Assembly: GCF_016863635.1 (NCBI RefSeq)
Contig: NZ_BOPG01000019.1
Coordinates: 88,036 to 152,035 of the forward strand
Source of the DNA: Virgisporangium aurantiacum
GTDB taxonomy: Bacteria; Actinomycetota; Actinomycetes; Mycobacteriales; Micromonosporaceae
Direction of reading: 5' to 3'
DNA length: 64,000 bases
This document shows, piece by piece, positions 55,316 through 63,770 of the stretch. Each line of letters starts with the position of its first letter. Positions within the stretch are counted from its first letter, which is position 1. Below the pieces are notes generated by a model. It saw only the letters and a list, made by a program, of their open reading frames with translations, was not told where the DNA came from and did no database searches. The position numbers and the translations under genes are program-made.

Positions 55316-56652
55316 ACCGTTCGCCGGCCCAGGGCCATCCGGCCCAGCACCGCCCAGTCCAGGCGCGGGCGGGGCACCGGCGCGCCGGGCCGCCGGCGGG
55401 GGACGCGCACCCGCAGCGCCGCCGGCCGCACCTCGCACCGCACCGGGGTCGGCAGGAGCAGTGCCTCGCCGTCGACGCCCACCGGAAGGTCCGGCACGTC
55501 CGCCTCCACCACCACGGTGTCGGCGGTGATCTCGGTGAACGCCCGCGACCGCCGGCCACCGACCAGGCGGGCCGCGTCGCCGGCCCCGCGCACCGTCACA
55601 GCCACGACGCCGAGTATCCCCCCGTCCAGCCGGGGCCGGCTGCCCAGCCCCGCCATGTCCGTCCACGTGTACGGGTTGTTGCTCACCAGCACGGCGCGCG
55701 GCCCGGCCAGGTCCAGCTCACCGGCGTGCACGACGAGCCGCGCGCCGCCGGCCCCGTTGAGCAGGTCGGGCAGGAGATCGAGGGTGGTGGCGGTCTTCGC
55801 GTCACGGTAGGTCGGGCTCTGCACGACGGCGGCGTACGCGCCGAACGACGCGTTGTTGACGAACGTGCGGTCCCCCACCCGGCCGAGGTCGACCAGGATC
55901 TCGACGCCGTCGGACAGGGCGTCGAGGTTCGTCGCGGGGTCGTCGCGGTCGAGCCCGAGGTCGAGGGCGAAGTGGTTGCGGGTGCCCGCGGAGATCACCA
56001 TGAACGGCACGCCGTGCTCGGCCGCGACGCCGGCCACGAGGGCCTGCGTGCCGTCGCCGCCGGCGACGCCGAGGAGGTCCGCGCCGTCGCGCACCGCCTG
56101 CCGCGCGAGCGCGACGATGTCGACCGTGCCCTCCAGCACCGCCACCTCGGCGCCGAGCGCGCGGGCGCGGTCGACGAGGTCGAACCGGGCGACCTTCCCG
56201 CCACCGGACCGCGGATTCATGATCAGGAACGGTCGCTGCGGCGCGGGGGTCTCGTACTCCGGCTGCCCGGTCGAACCGGCGGACCGGTCGGCCAGCGCCG
56301 CCCGTCCCGCCGCTGCCGCCCCCGCCCAGAGCGTCGCGGTGACGACGACCACCCAGACCATTTCCGCGCGTGCGAACAGGACCGCGACGGCCACCAGCGC
56401 CGCCACGGCCGTGACGGCGGAGAGCCAGCGGATGATCCGGCGGTGGGTGAGAAACCACCAGGTGGCGACCAGTGCCGCCGCGACGGCGGCCACGGCGGCA
56501 CCGATCAGCAGGAGGCTGCCCCGAACACCGGCGGCTGCCAGTGGGACCAGGGCCGCGGCACCCGCCACGAGGAAGGCGAGTCGGGACAGCCACCGTTGCG
56601 TCGACCGTGGCACCGGTGCCGGGTTCGACGGATGAATCGCCGCGTCGGGCAT
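55312..56652 (-). CDS. Membrane diacylglycerol-kinase-catalytic-domain protein
   Basis: This 446-residue protein has four predicted N-terminal membrane helices (residues 25-140) fused to a DAGK/sphingosine-kinase catalytic domain. Motifs are FLIMNPRSGGGKV, GVAGGDGTQALVA, the following SAGTRNHFALDLGLDRDD and the C-terminal substrate lobe. It should phosphorylate a lipid with ATP at the membrane. The ATG at 56652 follows AGGGAG. It is divergent from the M48 protease gene, and one palindrome lies between them. Confidence 0.85.
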   Translation of the reverse strand: MPDAAIHPSNPAPVPRSTQRWLSRLAFLVAGAAALVPLAAAGVRGSLLLIGAAVAAVAAALVATWWFLTHRRIIRWLSAVTAVAALVAVAVLFARAEMVWVVVVTATLWAGAAAAGRAALADRSAGSTGQPEYETPAPQRPFLIMNPRSGGGKVARFDLVDRARALGAEVAVLEGTVDIVALARQAVRDGADLLGVAGGDGTQALVAGVAAEHGVPFMVISAGTRNHFALDLGLDRDDPATNLDALSDGVEILVDLGRVGDRTFVNNASFGAYAAVVQSPTYRDAKTATTLDLLPDLLNGAGGARLVVHAGELDLAGPRAVLVSNNPYTWTDMAGLGSRPRLDGGILGVVAVTVRGAGDAARLVGGRRSRAFTEITADTVVVEADVPDLPVGVDGEALLLPTPVRCEVRPAALRVRVPRRRPGAPVPRPRLDWAVLGRMALGRRTV

Positions 56653-56729
56653 CGTGACGCTCCCTTCGCTTGCTGCGATCCGGTTCCCCCTGCCGGTATG
56701 ACCTTCCGCGCCGGGCACCGATGGCGACA

Positions 56730-56746
56730 TCACCCCGGCTGGATGA
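56730..56746. promoter_or_regulatory. TCAYCC-N5-GGRTGA palindrome, site 16 (exact)
   Basis: TCACCC-CGGCT-GGATGA is an exact match in the 179-bp divergent region. It lies 77 bp from the lipid-kinase start and 85 bp from the M48 start, so it may serve both. Confidence 0.6.
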
Positions 56747-56831
56747 GGCGGTGCTCCGCCCCGACGGAGACGGTCTTCCGTAACAGCAAGAAGGTGTCCA
56801 CCGCCGCGCGGCGGGGAACAGGAGGAACGCC

Positions 56832-57695
56832 GTGACCACGCGACCCGCGCCCGCTGCCGGCCGGCTACGGCACCCGGCCGAGGTGCCGTTCTTCGTCTTC
56901 ATGGTCGTGCTCAACGTGATCATCATCGCCCTGATCCTGCAGGCCGCGGCCACCCTGCCGTTCCTCCCCGAGCGGTTGCACGACACCGGCTGGGCGAACA
57001 CCGTGCGCGGCGCGCTGATCGGCCTGCTGCTCCTGATTCCGACGCTGGTCATCATCCGCGAGACGCAGCGGGCGGCGACCCGCGGCACCGCGGTCGAACT
57101 GTCGCCGCGCCAGTACGGCGATCTCTACCAGACCGCCGACGAGTTCGCCCACCGGCTGGGGCTGCGGCGCCGTCCGCAGATCTTCCTGGCCAACGGCAAC
57201 GGGACGCTGAACGCGTTCGCGGCGCAGGCGACCGGCCACGACTACGTGGTCCTCGCGAACGAGCTGTTCGTGAACCTGTACAACGGCAACCGGGAAGGGC
57301 TGCGGTTCATCCTCGGCCACGAGCTGGGCCACATCCGGCTGCACCACGTCGCGCTGTGGTACCAGCTCGCGGTCGCCTACTCGGAACGGATCCCGCTGCT
57401 CGGGCCGTGCCTGTCCCGCCTGCGGGAGTACTCGTGCGACCGGCACGGCGCGCACCTCTCGCCGAACGGGGCGACCGGGCTGGTGCTGCTGGCGTCCGGC
57501 CGGTACACGGAGAACAACGTCGACATCGACGAACTGGTCCAGCAGGGCCGGCGGCTGCGGGGGTTCTGGGTGGGGCTGGCGCAGCTCCCGCGGTCGCACC
57601 CGTTCACGGTGCGGCGCCTCGAACGGCTGTACGGGATGGGGCTGTTCAAGTCCCACGTCTCGGGCAACAGGACCGGAGCGCGGACGCCCGCCTGA
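56832..57695 (+). CDS. M48-family membrane metalloprotease (HtpX-like)
   Basis: This 287-residue protein has two N-terminal helices (VVLNVIIIALILQAAATL and ALIGLLLLIPTLVII) and an M48 peptidase domain with zinc motif HELGH (in FILGHELGHIRLHH) and the downstream metal Glu in REYSCDRHG. It should cleave membrane proteins on the cytoplasmic side. The GTG start is preceded by AGGAGGA. It is followed after 27 bp by a long terminator hairpin. Confidence 0.88.
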   Translation: MTTRPAPAAGRLRHPAEVPFFVFMVVLNVIIIALILQAAATLPFLPERLHDTGWANTVRGALIGLLLLIPTLVIIRETQRAATRGTAVELSPRQYGDLYQTADEFAHRLGLRRRPQIFLANGNGTLNAFAAQATGHDYVVLANELFVNLYNGNREGLRFILGHELGHIRLHHVALWYQLAVAYSERIPLLGPCLSRLREYSCDRHGAHLSPNGATGLVLLASGRYTENNVDIDELVQQGRRLRGFWVGLAQLPRSHPFTVRRLERLYGMGLFKSHVSGNRTGARTPA

Positions 57696-57722
57696 CGCCG
57701 AGTAGCGGAGAAGCCGCAGGCC

Positions 57723-57763
57723 GCGCCCCTCACACGCGTTCAATCGACGCTGGTGAGGGGCGC
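57723..57763 (+). terminator. Terminator hairpin after the M48 gene
   Basis: Perfect 11-bp arms GCGCCCCTCAC and GTGAGGGGCGC enclose a loop containing a further GCGT/ACGC stem. It lies 27 bp downstream of the M48 stop. Confidence 0.7.
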
Positions 57764-57904
57764 CTCGTGATCGATATGTTTCATATGCAGCAATTATTTC
57801 ACCGTCACGCGGAGTCAACTATCCGATACGTGCGATGTGGGCGCCATCGATACCCCGGGAGGCTCCGTCCTAAACCACCCGCTTCCCAATTCCCGGGGGT
57901 CCTC
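57764..57904 (+). promoter_or_regulatory. AT-richer leader and promoter region of LAL copy 2
   Basis: This stretch is noticeably richer in A and T than its surroundings (for example ATATGTTTCATATGCAGCAATT), as expected of a promoter. It contains no copy of the TCAYCC palindrome. No exact promoter elements are assigned. Confidence 0.4.
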
Positions 57905-60595
57905 ATGACAGACGTCGCAATCCGGAGGCCCCTACAACATCCACCACCGGATGACGACGACCCCGTTCTGGCCTCCAAGTTCGTGGTGCCCGAGCCGCCC
58001 CGTTTCATGGTGTCCCGGCCCCGGCTGCTGCGGCAGCTCTCGCCCGGCGACTCCGAGCGCGTCACGGTGGTCACCGGTCCGGCCGGCGGCGGGAAGACGC
58101 AGCTGGTGGCCTCCTGGGTGCTCGGCACGTGCAAGGCCGACCACGTCGTCTGGATCACGATGGAGGACGAGGACAACACGTCCCGCATGTTCTGGACCTA
58201 CGTGGTGGAGGGCCTCCGGCGGGCCGGGCTGGCCCTCTCCTCGCTCGCCACGCCGGTGCCGGCGACGTCGGTCGACCGGTCGTTCCTCGTCCGGTTGGCC
58301 GCCGGTCTGGCCGACGTACCCGGCTCGGTGGTGCTGGTCCTCGACGGGGTCTCCGCGCTGAGCGACCCGCAGTGGGCCACCGACCTCGACTTCGTGGCCC
58401 GGCACGCCGGCCCGGGCCTGCGCCTGGTCCTCGTCGGCCGCTGGGACCCGCCCCTGCCGATGCACCGGTACCGGCTCGACGGGACGCTGACCGAGGTCCG
58501 CAGCGCCGACCTCGCGTTCTCCCGGGAGGAGGCGGCGGAGCTCCTCGACATGCACGGCATCAACCTCAGCCCGCCGGCGCTCGGGTCGCTCATGGAGCAC
58601 ACCGAGGGATGGGCCGCCGGCCTCCGGCTGTTCGCCCTCGCGCTGCGCGGCCGCAACGACGCCGACCTCGTCGTCGACCGGATCACCGGCGAGGAGGCGA
58701 CGATCGCCGAGTACTTCACCGTCGAGGTGCTGCGCACGCTCCCCGCCGAGGTGCGCGGTTTCCTGCTCGACACCAGCATCCTCGACACGTTCACCCCCGA
58801 TCTCGCGCAGGCGCTCACCGGACACGTCGACGCCGCGCAGATCCTCGCCGAACTGGAACGGGAGAACGCGTTCGTGCGGCCGACGGGCGAGCGGTCGCTG
58901 GCCTACCGGTACCACCGGCTGTTCGCCGAACTCCTGCGCGCCCGGCTGGCCGGCGCGGACCCGGACCGGATCCCGCGGCTGCACCGCCGCGCGGCGCAGT
59001 GGTTCGCCGAGCACGGCCAGGTCGTCGACGCGGTGACCCATGCCGTCCGGGCCGGTGACTGGGGCACCGCGGCGGCGACCATCGTGGCCGACCTGTCGAT
59101 CGGAACGCTGCTCATCGAGGGGCGGACCGGCCGGCTCGGTGTGCTGCTGCGCGGCATGCCCGACGACCTCGACCACCCGGAGGCCGCGATCGTGACCGCC
59201 GCGCTCGCGGTGGCCGACGGGAACCCGGACCTGTGCGTGGCGCACCTGTCCCGCGCCGAGAAGATCATCGCCGGCGACGCGACCGCACCGACCGACGCGA
59301 TGACGCTGGCCCGCGTCCTCGTCGAGGTGCGACTGGCGGAGGCGTGCCAGGACCCGGCGCGGGTCATGCGGGCGACCTCGATGGCCGAGGCCCTGCTGGC
59401 CACGGTTCCGGCCGACCGGCTCGGCCGGCACCCGGACCTCCACGTGCTCGTGCTCGCGGCCAAGGGCATGGCCAAGAGCTGGATCGGCGACGTCGACGCG
59501 GGCACCGCGGCCCTCACCGAGGCCGCCATGTCGGCCGGCAGCGGCTGCGAGACCGTCAAGATCGCGTGCCTGCAGCATCTCGCGCTCATCCGGGCCTACG
59601 AGGGCCACCTCCGGGAGGCCGAACGGCTGGCACACCAGGCACTCGAACTCGCCGACCGGTGCGGGCTCGCCCCCGACCGCCGGCCGGTCGGTGCGGCGGT
59701 CACCCTGGCGTGGGTGGCGGTCGAGCGGTACGACATCGAAGCGGCCGCGCACCACTTCCGCGTCGCCGATCCGCGCAACGGCGGCCCCGCCGGCGGGCCG
59801 GCCGCGGTGGCGTACGCCCTGGCGAAGTCGCGCCGGCTGCAGTCGCGCGGCGAACTGCGCGGCGCGATGCACGCCCTGCGCGACCCCGAGCTGACGAACG
59901 GTCCGCCGCCGCCCGTGTGGCTGGCGGAGGAGACCGCGCTCACCCGGGCCCGGCTGCTGATCATGATGGGGATACCCGACGAGGGGCTCGCCATCGTCCG
60001 CGGACTGCCCGATCCGGGCCACCCCGGCGCGGCCGTGGTGCGGGCGGCCGCGATGCTGGCGCGCGGTGAGCCGGAGCAGGCGGCGCTGGCCGTCGGTCCG
60101 GTCACCGAGGCCACCGGTGTCCGGACGCCGGTCGCCGTCGACGCGTGGCTCGTGCTGGCCACCGTGGCGGTCCAGACGGGCGACCCGGGCCAGGCCCGGA
60201 CGGCCCTGCGGCGCGCCCTGCAGCTCGCCGCTCCCGAGAGCCACCGGCGCTCGGTGTACCAGGTCTGGGCGCAGCTGCGCCGCGGGCTGCGCGACGACCA
60301 CGAGCTGGCCGAGCAGTACCGGGCGCTCGCCGGCGGTACGGCGGCCGCGACACCGGCGCGGGCCCGTCCGGCACCGGCGGATCCGAACCAGCTCGTCATC
60401 GTGGAGCCGCTCAGCAAGCGCGAGATGGAGGTTCTCGGCGGAATGGCGGCCATGCTGCCGACCGAGGAGATCGCGGCATCGATGTACGTCTCCGTCAACA
60501 CCGTCAAGACACACGTGCGGAGCATCCTCCGCAAGCTGTGCGCGTCCCGGCGGAACGAGGCCGTCCGCCGGGCCCGGGCCATCGGTCTCATCTGA
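57905..60595 (+). CDS. LAL-family (MalT-like) LuxR regulator, copy 2
   Basis: This 896-residue regulator has the same layout as copy 1: Walker A GPAGGGKTQLV, EHTEGWAAGLRLFALALRG, a TPR-like region and a C-terminal LuxR helix-turn-helix with VSVNTVKTHVRSILRKL. The Walker B stretch reads VVLVLDGVSAL, with Gly instead of the acidic residue after Asp, so ATP hydrolysis may be weakened. It faces the PPK2 gene, which carries a palindrome in its promoter. The GGGGGT before the ATG is a plausible ribosome site. Confidence 0.88.
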   Translation: MTDVAIRRPLQHPPPDDDDPVLASKFVVPEPPRFMVSRPRLLRQLSPGDSERVTVVTGPAGGGKTQLVASWVLGTCKADHVVWITMEDEDNTSRMFWTYVVEGLRRAGLALSSLATPVPATSVDRSFLVRLAAGLADVPGSVVLVLDGVSALSDPQWATDLDFVARHAGPGLRLVLVGRWDPPLPMHRYRLDGTLTEVRSADLAFSREEAAELLDMHGINLSPPALGSLMEHTEGWAAGLRLFALALRGRNDADLVVDRITGEEATIAEYFTVEVLRTLPAEVRGFLLDTSILDTFTPDLAQALTGHVDAAQILAELERENAFVRPTGERSLAYRYHRLFAELLRARLAGADPDRIPRLHRRAAQWFAEHGQVVDAVTHAVRAGDWGTAAATIVADLSIGTLLIEGRTGRLGVLLRGMPDDLDHPEAAIVTAALAVADGNPDLCVAHLSRAEKIIAGDATAPTDAMTLARVLVEVRLAEACQDPARVMRATSMAEALLATVPADRLGRHPDLHVLVLAAKGMAKSWIGDVDAGTAALTEAAMSAGSGCETVKIACLQHLALIRAYEGHLREAERLAHQALELADRCGLAPDRRPVGAAVTLAWVAVERYDIEAAAHHFRVADPRNGGPAGGPAAVAYALAKSRRLQSRGELRGAMHALRDPELTNGPPPPVWLAEETALTRARLLIMMGIPDEGLAIVRGLPDPGHPGAAVVRAAAMLARGEPEQAALAVGPVTEATGVRTPVAVDAWLVLATVAVQTGDPGQARTALRRALQLAAPESHRRSVYQVWAQLRRGLRDDHELAEQYRALAGGTAAATPARARPAPADPNQLVIVEPLSKREMEVLGGMAAMLPTEEIAASMYVSVNTVKTHVRSILRKLCASRRNEAVRRARAIGLI

Positions 60596-60608
60596 CCCGG
60601 AACGCCTG

Positions 60609-60625
60609 TCACCCGCGCGGGATGA
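60609..60625. promoter_or_regulatory. TCAYCC-N5-GGRTGA palindrome, site 17 (exact)
   Basis: TCACCC-GCGCG-GGATGA is an exact match, 53 bp before the PPK2 start and 13 bp after the LAL copy 2 stop. Confidence 0.6.
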
Positions 60626-60678
60626 GGAGTTGAACCGCCGGTGTACGACAGGCTTACGGGCGGGGATGGAGGCCAGCG

Positions 60679-61593
60679 ATGACGTTGATACCGCTGCCGG
60701 CGCACCGCCCGGCGTACCGGACGCGAAGAGGCGTCGACGACCACCCACTACGTGAACTGGCAGCAGTACGACGCGAACTGGCGGCGGTCCGGCGCGAGCA
60801 CACGGCGCTGACCCGCAAAATGGCCGGGGAGGTACGCCTGCGCCCGTGGCAGGTGGAGCTGCTCAAGCTCCAGGCGCACCTGGAGTCGAACCGGATGCGC
60901 ATGATCGTCCTCTTCGAGGGGCGGGACGCCTCCGGCAAGGGTGGCGCGATCCGGCGCGTCACCCGGTACATGAACGCCAAGCACTACCGGGTGGTCGCCC
61001 TCGGGAGACCGACGGACGAGCAGCGGGCGCAGTGGTACTTCCAGCGCTACGTCGCCCACTTCCCGACCGGCGGCGAGATGGTGCTCTTCGACCGCAGTTG
61101 GTACAACCGCGCGATGGTCGAGCCCGTCCTCGAATTCTGCACGCCCCGCGAGTACCGCGATTTCATGCGCGGCGTCACCGGTTTCGAGCGCGACCTCGTC
61201 CGGCAGGGCACCACCCTCGTGAAGCTGTACTTCAGCGTCACGCGGGAGGAGCAGGCCCGCCGGTTCGGCCGCCGCGGCGAGGATCCGTTGCGGCAGTGGA
61301 AGCTCAGCGAGGTCGACCTGCAGGCGCAGGACCGCTGGGACGACTTCACGCAGTACAAGTACGACATGCTCCGCCGGACGGGCACCCGGGCCGCGCCGTG
61401 GGTGATCGTGCGGTCGAACGACAAGCAACGGGCCAGGCTGAACGCCATGAAGGTGATCCTCAACGCGGTCGACTACAAGGACCGGAGCTCCGAGCTGGAT
61501 TTCGCCCCCGACCCGACGATCGTGGTGTCCGGTGCCGACGAGATCGCGTTGATGGAAGCAGAACGCCGACGCAACGGCAGGTTCGCCGGCTGA
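60679..61593 (+). CDS. ppk2: Polyphosphate kinase 2 (class I-like)
   Basis: This 304-residue P-loop enzyme transfers phosphate between polyphosphate and nucleotides. Walker A FEGRDASGKGG, the Walker B-like LFDRSWYNRAMVEP, and the lid and basic segments (RRFGRRGEDPLRQWKLS, VDLQAQDRWDDF) are present. One-domain architecture and these stretches fit class I, which makes ATP or GTP from diphosphates. It would let stored polyphosphate supply energy in stress. The N-terminal 45 residues are Arg-rich and variable. Confidence 0.92.
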   Translation: MTLIPLPAHRPAYRTRRGVDDHPLRELAAVRRELAAVRREHTALTRKMAGEVRLRPWQVELLKLQAHLESNRMRMIVLFEGRDASGKGGAIRRVTRYMNAKHYRVVALGRPTDEQRAQWYFQRYVAHFPTGGEMVLFDRSWYNRAMVEPVLEFCTPREYRDFMRGVTGFERDLVRQGTTLVKLYFSVTREEQARRFGRRGEDPLRQWKLSEVDLQAQDRWDDFTQYKYDMLRRTGTRAAPWVIVRSNDKQRARLNAMKVILNAVDYKDRSSELDFAPDPTIVVSGADEIALMEAERRRNGRFAG

Positions 61594-61621
61594 GCCGGCG
61601 CACCGGGAAGCAGGGGGCGAC

Positions 61622-61927
61622 GTGAGTGAGGCAACGTACCAGGTGCGGATCGCCGGAGCGGTCCCGGCCGAGTTGCTGCAGGAACTGAGCGACCTCACGG
61701 TGACCGTCGAGCCGCCGGAGACGGTGCTCTACGGATGGCTGCCCGACCAGTCCGCGCTGTTCGGCCTCATCGTCCGGCTCCACGGCTTCGGCCTTGAGGT
61801 CATTGAGGTTCGGCGGCTGGCCGGTGGCGAGGACCAGGATCAGGATCAGGATCAGGAACCGGAACAGGACCAGGACCAGGACCAGGAACCGGAACCGGAA
61901 CCGGAACAGGACCGGTCGGGGTGGTAG
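61622..61927 (+). CDS. Small conserved protein with acidic DQ/EP repeat tail
   Basis: The first ~65 of 101 residues form a small beta/alpha domain (YQVRIAGAVPAELLQEL and ALFGLIVRLHGFGLEVIEVRRL) related to the protein at 53369-53653. The rest is a low-complexity acidic tail of DQ and EP repeats encoded by GACCAG/GAACCG-type units. The GTG start follows AGGGGGCGAC. The tail overlaps the opposite phosphatase-like gene by 128 bp; one or both 3' ends may be shorter in relatives. Confidence 0.7.
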   Translation: MSEATYQVRIAGAVPAELLQELSDLTVTVEPPETVLYGWLPDQSALFGLIVRLHGFGLEVIEVRRLAGGEDQDQDQDQEPEQDQDQDQEPEPEPEQDRSGW

Positions 61928-63770
61928 CGGGGGCCGGCGTCCGCCGGCCCATCCACACCAGCAGTTGACGGTGGACCGCGTCGGCACCGACGAGGTCCCC
62001 CTCGACCGGCCACCCGGCCGGACGCACCAGGAACGGCCGGTTCTGCCAGCCGCCGAGGCCGCCGTGCGACCCGATCAGCTCCTCGAACGCGTAGACCTCG
62101 TCGGTGGCGGGGTCGAGTGCGCTGTTGACCACGACGTCGCCGACGTGCGGCAGGCTGTCGTGCCGGCGCACGTCGTCGGCCGCGCGCGGACCGAACGGAC
62201 CGAGCGGATCGACACCCTCGACGAGGCCGGTGGCGAGGAAGTGCCGGCCCGACGGTCCCAGCACGACGGGCCCGCGGGCCCGGGTGCGGACCATGACCCA
62301 GCCGATCCCCGGGTGCCCGGTGAGCCCCGGCAGCAGGCGCGGGTGCGCCTCGTCGAGGTCCTCCATCGTCAGCCGGCCCGGCCGGTCGATCAGGTAGACC
62401 ATGCCGAGGTTGCCCGAGGCGACCACGACCGTCGGCTCCGGGGTGAAGGTTCGGACGAGCCCGTCCAGGCCGACGCCGTACCGCTGCAGGAACGTGGCGC
62501 CCTGGCTCTGGCCGTGGTCGGACAGCACCACGATCCGGTACGGACGCGGTGCCGCGTCGGCGACCAGCTCCAGGGTCGCGAGCACGCCGTCGAGGCCCTC
62601 CAGCGCGGCGAGCGACTCGGGCCGGGCCGGGCCCGCGTGGTGGGCGATCTCGTCGTAGTCCACGAAGTCGCAGTAGACGGCGGGCGCGCCGCGCATCAGG
62701 TGCTCGGCGATGATCGACAGGTTGATGTGCCGCATCAGGACGTTGGTGACGCCGCGCAGCACCACGTACGCGGCCGGCCGGGGCGTCCGCGGCTCGACGT
62801 TCCGCACCCGCTGGCGGCGGGCCTGGTGCAGTTCCTTGACCATCTCGCCGGCGGTCAGCACCAGCGCGTGCGTGAGCCCGAACGGGTCGAGCAGGAACGT
62901 GGTGAGGTAGCGGGCCGGGCGGCCGGGGCCGCCCCGGCGACCGGCCGAGCTCATCGTCAGCAGGCTGGTCGGCGCGTCGCCGGAGAACACGTTGCTGACG
63001 CTGACCCCGCCGTCGGCGAGCAGGCCGCGCCCGGTCGACATGCGCGCCTCGACCATCGCGCTGTCGGCGGGACGGTTGGTCACGACGAGCCGACCCGCGT
63101 CCTTCTCGTACCAGCGGAAGGCCGGTATCTGGTCGCTGGTGCCGTGCAGAAGGCCCGCCTGGCTGGCCGGCGTCGTGGCGGGAAGTTCGGCATGCCACTC
63201 GGTCAGGACGTGGCTGCCCGAACGCAGCCAGCGTCCGAGCGTCGGCAGGTTGCCGCACCGCACCGCCCACTCGGCCAGCGGCGCCGACAACCCGTCGACC
63301 TGGATCAGGAGCACGCCCGGCACCGTGGTCGCCGGAGCCGCCCGCCGGTACCGCCGGTTCACCCTGGTCAGGTGCCGCGCCATGACGGACAGGTCGCCGG
63401 CGGTCACGAACCACAGCACCAGCGAGACGAGCGCGCCGTACAACCAGGACGCCCAGAACGCCGACCAGAAGTCGTCGACGCGCACCCCCGGCGTCACCGA
63501 CAACGCCACGTAGACGAACAGGGCCTGGCTCAGCAACCAGCCGAGCCCGACGCCGGCCCAGCCGACCCGGGTCAGCAGCCGTACGAGCGCCGGACGCAGC
63601 ACCGCGGCCAGGGCGCCCAGAACGGCGGCCAGCACCAGCACGGTCCACCCGCTGTCGGCCGAGATCCCGGGCACGAGCCACACCGTGGCGCCCAGCGCCG
63701 CCCAGTCGAGCAGCACGATGCCGAGCAGCCGCGGCAGGTGCCGGGCGGTGAGGACGTCAACGTTCTCCAT
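61800..63770 (-). CDS. Membrane protein with alkaline-phosphatase-superfamily domain
   Basis: This 656-residue protein has about four N-terminal helices resembling the phage-holin-IV type (residues 12-125), followed by a type I phosphodiesterase/nucleotide-pyrophosphatase-like domain. Metal motifs are LLIQVDGLSAPL, a TTPASQAGLLHG nucleophile region (Thr/Ser), DYDEIAHHAGP and VLSDHGQSQG. It may hydrolyse phosphoesters at the membrane. The C-terminus is a PVPVPGPGPDPDP-type repeat encoded antisense to the DQ/EP tail of the opposite gene. GAGGCGG precedes the ATG. Confidence 0.8.
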   Translation of the reverse strand: MENVDVLTARHLPRLLGIVLLDWAALGATVWLVPGISADSGWTVLVLAAVLGALAAVLRPALVRLLTRVGWAGVGLGWLLSQALFVYVALSVTPGVRVDDFWSAFWASWLYGALVSLVLWFVTAGDLSVMARHLTRVNRRYRRAAPATTVPGVLLIQVDGLSAPLAEWAVRCGNLPTLGRWLRSGSHVLTEWHAELPATTPASQAGLLHGTSDQIPAFRWYEKDAGRLVVTNRPADSAMVEARMSTGRGLLADGGVSVSNVFSGDAPTSLLTMSSAGRRGGPGRPARYLTTFLLDPFGLTHALVLTAGEMVKELHQARRQRVRNVEPRTPRPAAYVVLRGVTNVLMRHINLSIIAEHLMRGAPAVYCDFVDYDEIAHHAGPARPESLAALEGLDGVLATLELVADAAPRPYRIVVLSDHGQSQGATFLQRYGVGLDGLVRTFTPEPTVVVASGNLGMVYLIDRPGRLTMEDLDEAHPRLLPGLTGHPGIGWVMVRTRARGPVVLGPSGRHFLATGLVEGVDPLGPFGPRAADDVRRHDSLPHVGDVVVNSALDPATDEVYAFEELIGSHGGLGGWQNRPFLVRPAGWPVEGDLVGADAVHRQLLVWMGRRTPAPATTPTGPVPVPVPVPGPGPGPVPVPDPDPDPGPRHRPAAEPQ

